Assembly (NCBI GenBank): GCA_041392475.1
Contig: JAWKLZ010000001.1
Span: 2,294,001-2,358,000, forward strand
Reading direction: 5' to 3'
From: Chitinophagales bacterium
GTDB taxonomy: Bacteria; Bacteroidota; Bacteroidia; Chitinophagales; UBA2359
Length of the DNA stretch: 64,000 nt
Position numbers and translations under genes: made by a program. Of the stretch, positions 63,343 through 64,000 are shown in pieces. Positions within the stretch are counted from its first letter, which is position 1. Each line of letters begins with the position of its first letter. A model generated the notes under the pieces. The model had not been told where the DNA came from and made no database searches. It saw only the letters and a list, made by a program, of their open reading frames with translations.

Positions 63343-64000
63343 ATGAATTCTCTAATTATCGGTATAGATGTAAGTAACAAGACTTTAGACATTGCTTATC
63401 AAGAAGATAACCACTGGGTTGATTATCAAATCGAAAATACAATGAAATCCATAGAGGTATTCTTACAAGGTTTTGATGAACAACATATTACTTTTGTTTT
63501 AGAACCTACTGGCACTTACAGTGATAAGTTGCTTCATTCTTTAGACAAATCCAACTGCTCTATTAAATTGATTAATCCACAAAAAAGCAGTGCTTTTATG
63601 AAAGTCTTAGGCATTACTGCAAAAGATGATAAGCAAGCAGCAAGAGCTTTAGCAATAGCTGGAAAGACACTTGATTTGCCTGATTTTCAAATGCCTAATG
63701 AGGATATTCAAAAGAGAAAAAAAATGCAAATGGCTCTTAATGCCTTTGAAAAGCAGGAACGACAGACTAAAAATCAAATTCATAGCCTTATGCAGTGTCT
63801 TTACACACCAGATGTTGTCTTAGAAGCTTTTCAAGACGTATTGAATACGATACAAGACAATATTCGAAAAATCAAACAAGAATTGGATGCCTTGACTGAC
63901 ATTGGTTTCGATAAATTCAAAGAACTTGCCTGTTCTGTTAAGGGTATTGGCGAAAAATCAGCCCAATTACTATACACATATACTAATGGCTTTGAATTAT
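63343..64000 (+). CDS. IS110 family transposase/recombinase, N-terminal part (runs off window)
   Basis: The frame starts at ATG 63343 and is open to the right edge (219 codons visible). The N-terminal RuvC-like DEDD domain is visible: Asp9 in IIGIDVSNKT, Glu54 in VLEPTGTYSD, and Asp95/Asp96 in TAKDDKQAARAL. The fourth acidic position appears to be Gln98, three after Asp95. A helical stretch follows (about 120-190), then the beginning of the C-terminal part (CSVKGIGEKSAQLLY), which in the family is a helix-hairpin-helix-like segment before the catalytic Ser outside the window. These enzymes move without target duplications, guided by a bridge RNA. The element's ends are not resolved. Confidence 0.85.
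   Translation, partial: MNSLIIGIDVSNKTLDIAYQEDNHWVDYQIENTMKSIEVFLQGFDEQHITFVLEPTGTYSDKLLHSLDKSNCSIKLINPQKSSAFMKVLGITAKDDKQAARALAIAGKTLDLPDFQMPNEDIQKRKKMQMALNAFEKQERQTKNQIHSLMQCLYTPDVVLEAFQDVLNTIQDNIRKIKQELDALTDIGFDKFKELACSVKGIGEKSAQLLYTYTNGFEL

Noticed and set aside
1..64000. tRNA, rRNA or riboswitch genes
   Set aside because: No cloverleaf, rRNA core motif or known riboswitch consensus was recognised by eye; a covariance search would be needed to exclude them fully.

Overview
The window comes from an AT-rich genome of the phylum Bacteroidota, most likely of the Saprospiria/Chitinophagia type. The grounds are the many cargo proteins ending in type IX secretion (T9SS) sorting domains of type A and B, a PorU2-like C25 protein, DUF2851, coiled-coil/Zn-ribbon and Nif3 housekeeping genes of the Bacteroidota kind, Bacteroidota insertion sequences, and A/T-rich translation starts without clear Shine-Dalgarno sites. 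No rRNA, tRNA or CRISPR array was recognised.

Layout. 0-4 kb: the 3' end of an M1 aminopeptidase gene, then a Wzz-like chain-length protein and an O-antigen ligase/polymerase-like protein. 4-8 kb: a compact restriction-modification (R-M) locus on the minus strand (HNH endonuclease and two SPPY-type DNA methyltransferases) whose last gene overlaps the 3' end of the O-antigen gene. 8-14 kb: MATE exporter, SCP2-domain protein, proline dehydrogenase, RmuC and a Bacteroidota protein of unknown function. 14-26 kb: a T9SS region with a large C25 PorU2-like protein, two paralogous secreted repeat proteins, an M43-type metalloprotease/beta-helix protein and a remnant of the same protein type. 26-37 kb: TPR protein, Zn-ribbon protein, Nif3, OsmC, DUF2851, YihY, a PA2169-type four-helix protein and a 31-TPR protein. 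37-45.6 kb: a tandem pair of unknown membrane-anchored proteins, a GH53 galactanase, and a decayed zone with an ISNCY-family element, a broken secreted-protein gene, an intact paralogue and another remnant. 45.6-52 kb: a lipoprotein fusing a CpeT/CpcT-like domain to prolyl oligopeptidase, then a second R-M system (MvaI/BcnI-family nuclease plus a C5 methyltransferase carrying an integrase-type arm domain). 52-63 kb: lipoprotein, OmpA protein, hydrolase, a 47-residue membrane protein, two amidohydrolase-like proteins and a PKD-rich T9SS type B protein. 63-64 kb: the start of an IS110-family element whose 5' non-coding end folds into two long stem-loops, as expected for a bridge RNA.

Main patterns. 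A two-gene T9SS cargo unit (protease/beta-helix protein followed by a repeat protein) occurs three times, and in two copies the first gene is reduced to its tail. Small palindromic repeats lie between genes and, unusually, in frame inside two T9SS genes. A four-copy family of 73-82 bp elements with 14-bp inverted arms lies downstream of genes. The ISNCY element is placed to the base by its 6-bp target duplication: removing it restores a signal peptide reading frame. Function assignments rest on motif recognition only; no database search was run.
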